DNA of 32,628 bases from CAILAD01 sp964397085 (GTDB lineage: Bacteria; Patescibacteriota; Saccharimonadia; CAILAD01; BJGX01), in the NCBI GenBank assembly GCA_964397085.1, contig CAYNHH010000005.1, positions 1 to 32,628 of the forward strand, written 5' to 3'. The notes beneath the pieces are model-generated. The model was given only the letters and a program-made list of their open reading frames with translations. It had not been told where the DNA came from and made no database searches. The position numbers and the translations under genes were made by a program. Numbering within the stretch: the first letter of the stretch is position 1; every line of letters begins with the position of its first letter. Positions 1-7,509 of this stretch are shown piece by piece.

Positions 1-643
1 ATTCTACAAACTTTTCACCGTTGATCTTTACCACCTCTGTGTCGTTGAGTACCCTAATATGGTGCGCTGAAGTGATCTTATCGATCATTACAGGGTCGCC
101 AGTGAGGTCTGGGGTGACATTAATCATTACAATCGATTTCACTGTCCGCTCTATATTCAGTGCAGCATCTAATGCAGAATTACCGCCGCCAATTATGGCC
201 ACGTCTTTACCGGCAAACAATGGTCCGTCGCACCATGCACAATAGGTAACACCACGGTTTAAAAATTCTTTTTCTCCTACTACACCCAGTGGACGTGGTA
301 ACTTACCGCCGGCCACTATAACTGCCCTGGCGTGTTCGCTGTGTCCATCACCAGTATGTACTGAGAAATAACTCTTTTCTTTCTTAATTTCTGTGACTCC
401 CTTTGTGACCAAACGTAGCTCAAGAACATCTTTGAACTGCTCAACATGGTGTTCAAATTTTTCTACCAGGTGTGCGCCAGTAATCATAGTGAATCCTAGG
501 TAGTTTTCGACATCACTGCTCCAGGCAGCTTGGCCACCAATATCACGAGTAAGCATGAGGGTTTTGAGTTTTTTGCGTGCAGCGTATATTCCAGCTGTCA
601 TTCCAGCTGGACCACCACCAATAATTATTAAGTCATATACCAT
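1..643 (-). CDS. trxB: Thioredoxin reductase-like flavoprotein, 3' end beyond window
   Basis: FAD/NAD(P)H-dependent reductase that passes electrons to thioredoxin-type proteins in the cytoplasm. 214 codons are visible without a stop and the gene runs off the left edge, so the C-terminal part is missing. Visible parts: the N-terminal FAD loop IIIGGGPAG (residues 6-14), GGQAAWSSDVENYLGF, the redox pair CAWC in TYCAWCDGP (about residues 133-141; most relatives have CATC), and a second nucleotide loop IIGGGNSA. The start at 643 is supported by a TATAAT box extended by TGG (651-659) only 7 bases upstream, predicting a leaderless mRNA. It follows the PfkB operon end by 18 bases but has its own promoter. 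The variant redox pair leaves the exact partner open; the family call is secure. Confidence 0.92.
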   Translation of the reverse strand, partial: MVYDLIIIGGGPAGMTAGIYAARKKLKTLMLTRDIGGQAAWSSDVENYLGFTMITGAHLVEKFEHHVEQFKDVLELRLVTKGVTEIKKEKSYFSVHTGDGHSEHARAVIVAGGKLPRPLGVVGEKEFLNRGVTYCAWCDGPLFAGKDVAIIGGGNSALDAALNIERTVKSIVMINVTPDLTGDPVMIDKITSAHHIRVLNDTEVVKINGEKFVE

Positions 644-661
644 AAGTACTATTATACCAAA

Positions 662-1666
662 CTATAGTTTCTTTGCGACGTAACTCTTGGGGGCCTTTTT
701 GAGCAGTGCATGAATATCTCTCTTGCTGAGTAGTCCTGCTTGGGCGCCTATTTGTTGTACAACGCTCATAGAGTTGATACCCGCCCAAGCCAGCGCATCC
801 TCTAGGCTCATTCCCAGAGTAATGGCGGCAGTGAATGTACTAGCATAGGCGTCACCGGCGCCAGTCCGATCAACCGGTGGCTTCGGGTCTGGGTAAGGTG
901 GCATAAAGACTATTTGAGAGCCGTCTGATGCAAAGGCACCTTTAGGGCCATCTGTCAGAAGGACGGTTTTTGGCCCCAATTGATGCATTTTGGCAATTAG
1001 AGTTTTTTCATCATTAGAGTCAGAATTAAGAATTTGTTGAAATTCTTCTTTGTTGGCGGTAAAGATTGTAGTTCTAGCATAGAGCTTGTGGAGTTTTTTT
1101 GTGCCTTCGCGTATCTGGAAAGTACCTGGTTGGAATGATAATTTGATGCTAGGATTATTTTCTAGGAAATGTGTAAGACCCTCATGAATCACTTCTCCAG
1201 CTTCGCCAATAGAAGTAAGGTATATCCAATCTGGCTTTTGATAGTCGCGAATTTCAGGCCACTTATATGGGTAGTTTTCGTGTTTAATTAGAATTGTTCG
1301 ATCAGCACCATACCACAATACATAGTGATAATTACTTTTAAAACCGTGGTGACTATGGATAAACTCAGTTGAAACACCATGCTCATGCAGGGCCTTCACA
1401 ATATCTTGTCCTACTCTATCGTCGCCAATATCAGCCATGTAGGCGGTATGTAGGCCAATATGCGCACAGGCTACCGCAGCGTTAGCGGCATTACCTACGC
1501 CATTGATAATTATTGCCTCTTGAAAAGGTATCTTAGTACCATAGGTCATACACAGCAAAGGATGGCGCTTTTGATCATGTTCTATCTCGGCTTCTGATGG
1601 TAGTAGCTCAATGAATGCATCTGTTACAACGTCACCTATCGTTAATATGTCTATGCTGTCTTTCAT
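662..1666 (-). CDS. PfkB-family carbohydrate kinase (intact catalytic motif)
   Basis: ATP-dependent sugar or sugar-phosphate kinase of the PfkB/ribokinase fold, cytoplasmic, 334 aa (normal length). The N-terminal substrate motif is NGVGNAANAA (about residues 55-64) and the C-terminal signature is DRTGAGDAYAS (266-276), in which GAGD keeps the catalytic aspartate (D272). It is the last gene of the gap-to-kinase operon and overlaps the previous kinase by ATGA (1663-1666), so translation is probably coupled. The substrate cannot be read from the sequence; fructose-6-phosphate, ribose, tagatose-6-phosphate and nucleosides are all family substrates. The pentose-phosphate context favours a sugar or sugar phosphate of central metabolism; that is inference. 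Confidence 0.93.
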   Translation of the reverse strand: MKDSIDILTIGDVVTDAFIELLPSEAEIEHDQKRHPLLCMTYGTKIPFQEAIIINGVGNAANAAVACAHIGLHTAYMADIGDDRVGQDIVKALHEHGVSTEFIHSHHGFKSNYHYVLWYGADRTILIKHENYPYKWPEIRDYQKPDWIYLTSIGEAGEVIHEGLTHFLENNPSIKLSFQPGTFQIREGTKKLHKLYARTTIFTANKEEFQQILNSDSNDEKTLIAKMHQLGPKTVLLTDGPKGAFASDGSQIVFMPPYPDPKPPVDRTGAGDAYASTFTAAITLGMSLEDALAWAGINSMSVVQQIGAQAGLLSKRDIHALLKKAPKSYVAKKL

Positions 1667-2640
1667 AATATCTCCTCTTTAAATTCGTATTGTTCCACTT
1701 TTATGGGTTCGAGAACGGGATTTTTCAAAATTCCAGCTCTTGCTCCAGCAATCAACCCCACCGAGCTCGCCTGTGCCAAACCAAACGTCAGCGCCTGATT
1801 GATATCTTGACTATGCAAATATTTGTATACATATCCGGCCGCAAATACTTCTTCTGCACCAGATGAATCAATGACTTTGCTTTGTTGCACACCAATTGTT
1901 TCATACATTAGATTATTAGTTGCTACTGCTACCCCTTCACTATCATCATAGACCACGATATGCTTTAGCCCAATTTCATAGAGCTTGTGTGCAGCCTGAG
2001 CGATATTACAATACGTCCCAAGCAGTATTGAGGCTTCATCTCTATTTAGTATGACAATTTCACACTGTAGTAATACCTTGAGTAGTGTCCGTGATGGTAG
2101 TGTATGGATAAAGTGGGGGTTGATTGACAAGGCAATGTGACTTTTTTGAGCGATCTTTATAAGGTACTGCAAGATTGATTTTTCTGCTGGTAGAGTAGCA
2201 ATATGTAGCCAGTCCAGATCTTCAGGAAGATTATTGCAGTCAGACCTGCTTAGGCTCAGAAAACTTCCCGAGTAGCGCATGATTGTCTGATCTATTTTTT
2301 CACTAGTAAGGTGGATAATTGAATCTGTATGATGCTTGGTGGTCTCACGATCATCATATAACTCTATTGATTCATCTTGAGCTACCTTAGTGATGATTTG
2401 TGAGAATATATCGGCACCAGTCTTAGTAGCCAAACTCACCCGCTCGCCTTGTCTTGCAAAGACCATTGCAGCTAACAACCCACTGCCGCCTGGTTCTTGG
2501 ATAGTACTGTCTAGCCATATCTGACTACCATGATCAATAACAATTTGCTGATGTCTATTGGTAACTTGTGGCTTAAAATACCTTGAGACTGCGTAAATAT
2601 CTACCGCTGCTGAGCCAACGACACCAAACGACTTTTTCAT
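1663..2640 (-). CDS. PfkB-family kinase-like protein with degenerate catalytic motif
   Basis: Member of the PfkB/ribokinase fold, 325 aa, with a recognisable glycine-rich substrate motif (EPGGSGLLAAMV, about 49-60) and a C-terminal signature region DSSGAEEVFAAG (258-269). The usual GAGD is GAEE here (codons GGT GCA GAA GAA): the catalytic Asp is Glu264 and the anion-hole Gly is Glu263. This may be a non-catalytic paralogue, a partner subunit of the neighbouring kinase, or an altered enzyme. The reading frame is intact over normal length, so it is not an obvious pseudogene. It lies 2 bases after the transketolase C-half stop and overlaps the next kinase by 4 bases. Confidence 0.88.
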   Translation of the reverse strand: MKKSFGVVGSAAVDIYAVSRYFKPQVTNRHQQIVIDHGSQIWLDSTIQEPGGSGLLAAMVFARQGERVSLATKTGADIFSQIITKVAQDESIELYDDRETTKHHTDSIIHLTSEKIDQTIMRYSGSFLSLSRSDCNNLPEDLDWLHIATLPAEKSILQYLIKIAQKSHIALSINPHFIHTLPSRTLLKVLLQCEIVILNRDEASILLGTYCNIAQAAHKLYEIGLKHIVVYDDSEGVAVATNNLMYETIGVQQSKVIDSSGAEEVFAAGYVYKYLHSQDINQALTFGLAQASSVGLIAGARAGILKNPVLEPIKVEQYEFKEEIL

Positions 2641-2642
2641 GT

Positions 2643-3632
2643 CTAGATCACCTTCTTCATCATTTTCTGTACAGCTACAATAATTGCATCGCTATCCAGA
2701 CCATATTCTTTCCAAAGCTCATCAATAGTGCCAGATTGACCAAATCTATCTTGCACTCCAATGCGCATTACTGGCACAGGATATTCTACAGACAATGCTT
2801 CGGTTACTGCCCCTCCGAGCCCCCCAGCTACTTGTGCTTCTTCTATAGTAATGGCTCGACCGGTTTTTTTGACACTGGCTATAATAGTAGAGGTGTCTAG
2901 AGGCTTGATGGTGGCACAATTTATTACTTCTACAGAAATGTTTGATTCATCGAGGACTTTTGCGGCTTTCATGGCCTCATAGACTAACGGCCCGCAGGCG
3001 ATGATTGTTATATCGCAACCTTCAATCAGCACTTGAGCCTTACCTATCTCGAATGGTGTTTTGGTAGTGGTAAAAACGGCAGTTTTTTCACGAGCCAATC
3101 GTATGTATGCTGGAGTGGTAGTCTTGGCAAGTGCCTCAGTAGCTTTGCGTGCCTCGATACTATCGGCAGGTACCACTACTGTCATATTGGGTAGTATTCG
3201 CATAAGTGCTATGTCTTCAAGCATTTGATGAGTAGCGCCATCAGGGCCAACAGATACTCCAGCGTGAGAGCCTACTACTTTAACGTTGCGATTATTTAGA
3301 CAAATGGTCGTACGAATCTGCTCCCAATTTCTACCCGGAGAAAAGCCTGCATAACTTGTAACAAACGGTTTTTTTTCCACAGCTGCTAAACCAGAACCGA
3401 TTGTTACCAGGTTTTGCTCAGCTACACCAATCTCTACAAACCTCTCCGGAAATTCTTGTTTGAAAGCTTCCATTTGGGTCGATTCGGTCAGATCAGCACA
3501 CAATGCCACAATAGAGTCATCAACTTTACCTGCTGCTAAAAGTCCTTCACCAAAACCTTTACGATTAGGTATTTGCTCAATTTTGTCTGTGAATATTTCT
3601 GGATTCAAATGTTGGCTAGTATTGATCTTCAT
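2643..3632 (-). CDS. tkt: Transketolase, C-terminal half (pyrimidine-binding and C domains)
   Basis: Second half of a two-subunit transketolase, which moves two-carbon units between sugar phosphates with thiamine diphosphate in the non-oxidative pentose phosphate pathway. 329 aa. It contains GFGEGLLAAG near the N terminus, the catalytic glutamate in GVAEQNL (E72), SYAGFSPGRNWEQIR, GSHAGVSVGPDGATHQ and a C-terminal Rossmann-like domain. Split transketolases of two ~300 aa chains are known in archaea and several bacterial lineages. Its ATG overlaps the stop of the N-half gene as TAATG (3630-3634), which favours 1:1 synthesis by reinitiation. A 1-deoxyxylulose-5-phosphate synthase is less likely given the short separate N half and the neighbours. 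Confidence 0.95.
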   Translation of the reverse strand: MKINTSQHLNPEIFTDKIEQIPNRKGFGEGLLAAGKVDDSIVALCADLTESTQMEAFKQEFPERFVEIGVAEQNLVTIGSGLAAVEKKPFVTSYAGFSPGRNWEQIRTTICLNNRNVKVVGSHAGVSVGPDGATHQMLEDIALMRILPNMTVVVPADSIEARKATEALAKTTTPAYIRLAREKTAVFTTTKTPFEIGKAQVLIEGCDITIIACGPLVYEAMKAAKVLDESNISVEVINCATIKPLDTSTIIASVKKTGRAITIEEAQVAGGLGGAVTEALSVEYPVPVMRIGVQDRFGQSGTIDELWKEYGLDSDAIIVAVQKMMKKVI

Positions 3633-4519
3633 TATTCATGCTCACTTTTAATCTTGCCTTTTAGAGTTCGAAGCTCGGCAAGTGCGACCTTGAGCTGATC
3701 CTTTGGCTGAGGGTCACCAGGTATTTCTTGTTTGCCTGGCGGTATACCATGCCAACGATAATCAAACTCCATAAAATCAACACCTTTTCCTGGTATGGTG
3801 TGGGCGACAATACAAGTTGGTTTTTCAAAAATTGCCTTAGCTTGATTTACGGCACCTGCTATTTGTTCAAAACTATGACCATCAATCTCAATCACGTGCC
3901 AATTGAAGGCTTGGTACTTCATTGCGAAGGGCTCGAGTGGCATTACATCTTCGGTTAAACCATCTATTTGAATGTTGTTTCGATCGACAATTGTAGTCAG
4001 GTTGCGCAACTTGTTTTTGCCAGCAAACATTACGGCCTCCCAGGTGTTACCCTCATCATGCTCACCGTCGCTGGTAAGACAAAATACATGTTGTCCTTTG
4101 TTGCCATCCATCTTAAGGCCATAAGCCATACCGGCTGCCTGACTTAAGCCAGAGCCCAATGGCCCGCTTGTAGTTTCCAAACCAGGTAGTCGGGTTCTCT
4201 CGGGGTGACCTTGTAATCGAGTGCCAAACTGTCTTAAGGTTTTTAGCTCTTCACGGTGAAAATATCCGGCGTGAGCCATAGCTACATATAGGACTGGATT
4301 GATGTGACCATTACTTAGTACCAAGCGGTCGCGCTTGGGCATATCTGGATTCTTGGGATTGTAATTGAGTAAGCCACCAAAAAATAAGGCTGTAAATACA
4401 TCGGCCATGCCAAGTGATCCGGCACTATGACCACTGCCAGCATGGGCTAGCATACGTAATATATCTTGCCTGATATTGTCTGCCTTAAGCTCGAGCTCCT
4501 GGTGATTGAGTGTAATCAT
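3632..4519 (-). CDS. tkt: Transketolase, N-terminal half (TPP diphosphate-binding domain)
   Basis: First half of the split transketolase, 295 aa. It carries the thiamine diphosphate/Mg binding region SDGEHDEGNTWEA (about 150-162) ending with DRNNIQIDG (179-187); the first Gly of the usual GDG is Ser. GSGHSAGSLG (28-37) and GHINPVLY with downstream TSGPLGSGLSQAAGMA (117-132) are typical transketolase substrate and cofactor loops. It overlaps rpe upstream by ATGA (4516-4519) and the C half downstream by one base. The clean start and stop at the junction show a true two-gene enzyme rather than a frameshifted one. Confidence 0.95.
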   Translation of the reverse strand: MITLNHQELELKADNIRQDILRMLAHAGSGHSAGSLGMADVFTALFFGGLLNYNPKNPDMPKRDRLVLSNGHINPVLYVAMAHAGYFHREELKTLRQFGTRLQGHPERTRLPGLETTSGPLGSGLSQAAGMAYGLKMDGNKGQHVFCLTSDGEHDEGNTWEAVMFAGKNKLRNLTTIVDRNNIQIDGLTEDVMPLEPFAMKYQAFNWHVIEIDGHSFEQIAGAVNQAKAIFEKPTCIVAHTIPGKGVDFMEFDYRWHGIPPGKQEIPGDPQPKDQLKVALAELRTLKGKIKSEHE

Positions 4520-5151
4520 AGGGTTTTTTCCATAAGTAGTGAATACGCACTGAGTGTGTCTAGGTCTGGATTGTCAAATAAGAATGAATTAACGTTAATT
4601 ACATCAAATTCTGCCTTGGCGATTGCACCAATTGTCTTATCATTCACACCACCATCTAGACCTATTTCCATACCTGGTACTATTGCTCTTATTAGGCCAG
4701 GTTTGTCCAGCACTGATCGTTCAAACTTAGTACCTGCAAAACCCGCCTGATAGCCCATAATCTGTACATAGCTAAGTAGTGGTAGAAGATGCTTTATCAT
4801 ATCAACAGATGTCTCTGGGTTGATCGAGATGCCAGCTCGAAAGCCACTCTTGGAGATAAGCTCGAGTGCCCCTACCACATCGCCACTACTCTCATATTGC
4901 ACGATTACAATATGGGGATTTAAACTAATGCATTCACGAGCAAACCATAACGGATCTTCTACCATAAGATGCATGTCCATTTTGTTATCAACTTGTTTTT
5001 GAATGTCATGTGGCATTACTGTTTGGTTGTCTACAAATTTGCCATCAATAATGTCTATGTGAAATCTATTGGTCAATTGACGTGCTTTTCTGAGCGTGGC
5101 ATTGTACTCTTCAATACTACTGACTAGTAGCGCAGGTACTATCTTCGTCAT
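4516..5151 (-). CDS. rpe: Ribulose-phosphate 3-epimerase, divergent
   Basis: Interconverts ribulose-5-phosphate and xylulose-5-phosphate; TIM-barrel, 211 aa, normal length. The metal and catalytic residues are present: H31 and D33 in FHIDIIDG, H61 in MHLMV, D166 in IGLDGGV, plus INPET. Other motifs differ from the family: the N-terminal APSILSAD is VPALLVSS, and the phosphate-side loop usually written PGFGGQ is AGFAGTKF (136-143). Activity on another pentulose phosphate is possible, but the rpiB/transketolase neighbours argue for Rpe. It overlaps the rpiB end (5148-5151) and the transketolase N half by ATGA. Confidence 0.9.
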   Translation of the reverse strand: MTKIVPALLVSSIEEYNATLRKARQLTNRFHIDIIDGKFVDNQTVMPHDIQKQVDNKMDMHLMVEDPLWFARECISLNPHIVIVQYESSGDVVGALELISKSGFRAGISINPETSVDMIKHLLPLLSYVQIMGYQAGFAGTKFERSVLDKPGLIRAIVPGMEIGLDGGVNDKTIGAIAKAEFDVINVNSFLFDNPDLDTLSAYSLLMEKTL

Positions 5152-5600
5152 GCCTGCTCCTCTTCAATATCTCTTATCTCATCTAGACGACGCTTGTGCC
5201 GCCCGGCTCCAGAGAACGGCGTGGTAAGAAAAGTTGTAGTGATTTCAAACATTTCTTCAATGCTGAGTTCACCACTTGGTAGACTCATAATATTGCTGTC
5301 ATTGTCGTTTCTCGTCTCCATTGCTAAGTGCTTGTTCCAAACCAAGGCAGCCCGTACCCCATCAACTTTATTTGCGGCAATCTCCATGCCCTGTCCACTT
5401 TTGCATACAAGTACTCCATAACTACCAGGATCTTCAATGACTGCATTACCCACACGCTCTGCAAAAATAGGATAATCATCTTTGGGGTCTATCTCTTCTG
5501 GGCCCAAATCAATTACTTCAAAACTCTCACTTAGTTTTTGAGCAAGCTCTTGTTTTTTTACAAACCCAGCATGGTCAGAAGCAATGTAGACCTTTACCAT
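5148..5600 (-). CDS. rpiB: Ribose-5-phosphate isomerase B (RpiB/LacAB family)
   Basis: Isomerises ribose-5-phosphate and ribulose-5-phosphate. I chose the ATG at 5600 (150 aa, MVKVYIASDHAG) because it matches the family N terminus and lies 2 bases after the gap stop; the longer reading from 5663 would overlap gap by about 60 bases. SDHAG (8-12), catalytic Cys66 in VCKSGQGMEIAANK, and the phosphate-binding tail GRHKRRLDEI (133-142) are present. Where E. coli RpiB has His99 (RQHNDTN) this protein has Asp99 (RNDNDSN), a possible change in the ring-opening residue. Translation is probably coupled to gap upstream and rpe downstream. Confidence 0.93.
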   Translation of the reverse strand: MVKVYIASDHAGFVKKQELAQKLSESFEVIDLGPEEIDPKDDYPIFAERVGNAVIEDPGSYGVLVCKSGQGMEIAANKVDGVRAALVWNKHLAMETRNDNDSNIMSLPSGELSIEEMFEITTTFLTTPFSGAGRHKRRLDEIRDIEEEQA

Positions 5601-5602
5601 TG

Positions 5603-6628
5603 TTATTTTATCGACTTTCCTACGTGCTGCACCATTTCTACCAATCTGTTGGAGTAACCCCATTCGTTGTCATACCATGCAACAACCTTACAGAGATTTC
5701 CCGCAACTACTTTGGTCAGCTTGATATCAACTATGCAGCTATGAGGATCGCCAATATAGTCCCTGCTAACCAATTCTTCTTCAGTACAGTCTATTATTCC
5801 TTTATGAGTAGTTTTACAGGCCTTTTGCAGAATTTTATTAATTTCTTCTGGAGTGGTATCACGCTTGGCTAAGAAGGTAATATCACTAAGAGAGACGACA
5901 GGGGTAGGTACACGTATACTCATTCCGTCAAAATTATTTTCTAGCTCTGGAACGGTTAATGCAGCAGCTATAGCCGCACCGGTACTGGTAGGTACTATAT
6001 TTTCAGCGGCACTTCTGGCCTCACGTAAATCTTTGTTGGGTCCATCCTGCAGTACTTGGCTGGCCGTATAACTATGAACCGTTGTCATTAGAGATTTTTC
6101 AATACCAATCTCTTTACTAAGTACAGCCATAATTGGAGCAATACAGTTGGTAGTACAACTAGCATTTGATATTACAGTATGTTTTGGGTCTAACTTGTCA
6201 TGGTTTGCACCAATCACATAAGTATCATGCTTTTCATTACTTGCATCATCGTGTTTTTCAGGAGCAGAAAGCACTACTCTTTTTGCACCAGCTTTAATGT
6301 GTAATTCAAGTCCTTCTCTAGTAGTAAAGAATCCAGTTGATTCAATTACTACATCTATTTTAAGTTCTTTCCACGGTAGCAAGCTTGGGTCTTTTTCAGC
6401 CAATACTAAAATTTTCTTACCATCAACAATTAAGTTCTTTTCATCACTAGTGACTTTTTTATGATAGTGACCGTAGTTACTATCGTGACGCAAGAGATGT
6501 GCCAGGGTAGCATTGTCTGTAAGGTCATTAATTGCCACTATCTCGATGTCTTTTTTTGCAAAAGCAATCTTAAAGGAATTACGGCCAATGCGACCAAAAC
6601 CATTAATTGCGACTCTTATAGTACTCAT
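5603..6628 (-). CDS. gap: Glyceraldehyde-3-phosphate dehydrogenase
   Basis: Phosphorylating GAPDH, 341 aa, central glycolysis. The NAD-binding start INGFGRIGRN (8-17) is followed by an acidic residue after beta-2 (INDLTD), which fits NAD preference. The catalytic Cys158 is in SNASCTTNC and the general base His185 in MTTVHSYT; PTSTGAA and the C-terminal WYDNEWGYSNR are present. It is the first gene of the seven-gene carbon operon. A good Shine-Dalgarno site (AAAGGAG, complement of 6641-6647) precedes the ATG by about 12 bases, and a promoter lies at 6663-6691. Confidence 0.98.
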   Translation of the reverse strand: MSTIRVAINGFGRIGRNSFKIAFAKKDIEIVAINDLTDNATLAHLLRHDSNYGHYHKKVTSDEKNLIVDGKKILVLAEKDPSLLPWKELKIDVVIESTGFFTTREGLELHIKAGAKRVVLSAPEKHDDASNEKHDTYVIGANHDKLDPKHTVISNASCTTNCIAPIMAVLSKEIGIEKSLMTTVHSYTASQVLQDGPNKDLREARSAAENIVPTSTGAAIAAALTVPELENNFDGMSIRVPTPVVSLSDITFLAKRDTTPEEINKILQKACKTTHKGIIDCTEEELVSRDYIGDPHSCIVDIKLTKVVAGNLCKVVAWYDNEWGYSNRLVEMVQHVGKSIK

Positions 6629-6651
6629 AGGGGGCAGTTCTCCTTTAAAAG

Positions 6652-6691
6652 CTTATGCTTCTATTGTATCTGATAAGAGTGTTGGCTTCAA
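6652..6691 (-). promoter_or_regulatory. Promoter of the gap operon with AGCATAAG element at the start site
   Basis: Minus-strand -35 TTGAAG (6686-6691), 17-base spacer, -10 TACAAT (6663-6668), predicted start near 6656. The element AGCATAAG (complement of 6652-6659) sits on the predicted start; the same 8-mer occurs at two other promoters in the window (10465-10481 and 18199-18224). Confidence 0.65.
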
Positions 6692-6719
6692 GAGATTCAA
6701 ATATTTGGCAAGAGAGAAA

Positions 6720-7058
6720 TTATTTTTTCATCTTAGTGTGTGGCATACAAACATTACCTGTGCAATCTTCGCCATTAATGAGAGCAATAATGTCAGCTTC
6801 ATCATGAGCACCGCACAAAGCTTGGTTGGTTTTGGTATTTACAAAAGCCGGTACTGCAGCAAAACCTCCGCAGGCTTCTCCGATAATGTCTTCGTATTTT
6901 TGCATTATCTTCTGATTTTCTTCATTATTCCAGACTTCTAACTGCTGAATTTTAATACCTTTATCTGATTCTATTTTTGCAACAACAGGCTTCATACTAA
7001 GACAGTGGGGACAGGTCTCTCCGTAGAATTCAATAATGTGATCGGCTTTACTCGTCAT
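6720..7058 (-). CDS. Small thioredoxin-fold protein with CPHC active site
   Basis: 112 aa thioredoxin/glutaredoxin-like protein with CPHC at residues 16-19 and the cis-Pro side as VPAF (P70). Four further cysteines (63, 82, 99, 104) are unusual for a protein this size; the last two form CTGNVC near the C terminus and could be metal-binding or a second redox pair. There is no signal peptide, so it is probably cytoplasmic or faces the membrane from inside. It is the third gene of the DsbA-VKOR operon, starting 11 bases inside the VKOR gene, which suggests a role in disulfide traffic. The exact partner is unknown. Confidence 0.9.
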   Translation of the reverse strand: MTSKADHIIEFYGETCPHCLSMKPVVAKIESDKGIKIQQLEVWNNEENQKIMQKYEDIIGEACGGFAAVPAFVNTKTNQALCGAHDEADIIALINGEDCTGNVCMPHTKMKK

Positions 7059-7509
7059 GGGATTCTCCTTTTTTGTTATGCATAAAGTATAGCATGATAG
7101 AAAGTATAAATACGGTTGTTGAAGTTGCAGCCGAAAGCAAACAGTACTGGCAAAAGGCGTGCAGAATAAAAGCTTGAATATAGAATAGATATAGCGTTGA
7201 AGTAAACCCTATAAGTCCCCATATAACTAGCCACCAGTGAAACATCTTGTGTTGAATGAAAAATATACTTGCACTAAGAACCACAATGTAAAATATTACT
7301 CCAAATGCAGCAACAGGCATCCCAAGAATCTCTGAATAACTACTTCGCAAAACAGTTTCACAGCCGTGTGTAAAATTACATGGCACCAAAGCATTAGTGT
7401 AGTGAGTAATCGTGAGATACAACGAATCTATCAACCCAACAATAGCTGATAGACCAAGTAACACTAATAGTGTATTACTGATTTTGCGCAAGTGCTTGAT
7501 CGAGTGCAT
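7048..7509 (-). CDS. VKOR-family quinone-linked disulfide oxidase
   Basis: Vitamin K epoxide reductase homologue, 153 aa, about four to five membrane helices. In bacteria this family re-oxidises DsbA-like proteins and passes electrons to quinone, replacing DsbB. All four functional cysteines are visible: loop pair C44 and C50 (PCNFTHGC) with the following SSYSEILGMPVAAFG segment, and the CXXC pair C120-C123 (FCQYC). The ATG at 7509 lies 35 bases inside the DsbA-like gene, a long overlap; a downstream TTG at about 7491 is an alternative start. Its DsbA-like partner is directly upstream. Confidence 0.95.
   Translation of the reverse strand: MHSIKHLRKISNTLLVLLGLSAIVGLIDSLYLTITHYTNALVPCNFTHGCETVLRSSYSEILGMPVAAFGVIFYIVVLSASIFFIQHKMFHWWLVIWGLIGFTSTLYLFYIQAFILHAFCQYCLLSAATSTTVFILSIMLYFMHNKKGESHDE

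Noticed and set aside
3200..3210. GCATAAGTGCT in the transketolase C half, matching the ABC-leader repeat
   Set aside because: Inside conserved coding sequence with no promoter nearby; likely chance.
3630..3634. Transketolase broken by a frameshift
   Set aside because: Each half has a proper start and stop, the junction is a clean TAATG overlap, and two-chain transketolases are a known natural form.
5601..5663. 21-residue N-terminal extension of RpiB
   Set aside because: It would overlap gap by about 60 bases, does not match the family start, and the ATG at 5600 sits ideally after the gap stop.
7078..7092. Palindrome TTATGCATAA similar to the AGCATAAG element
   Set aside because: It lies inside VKOR codons for the C terminus, not in a promoter, and lacks the full 8-mer.
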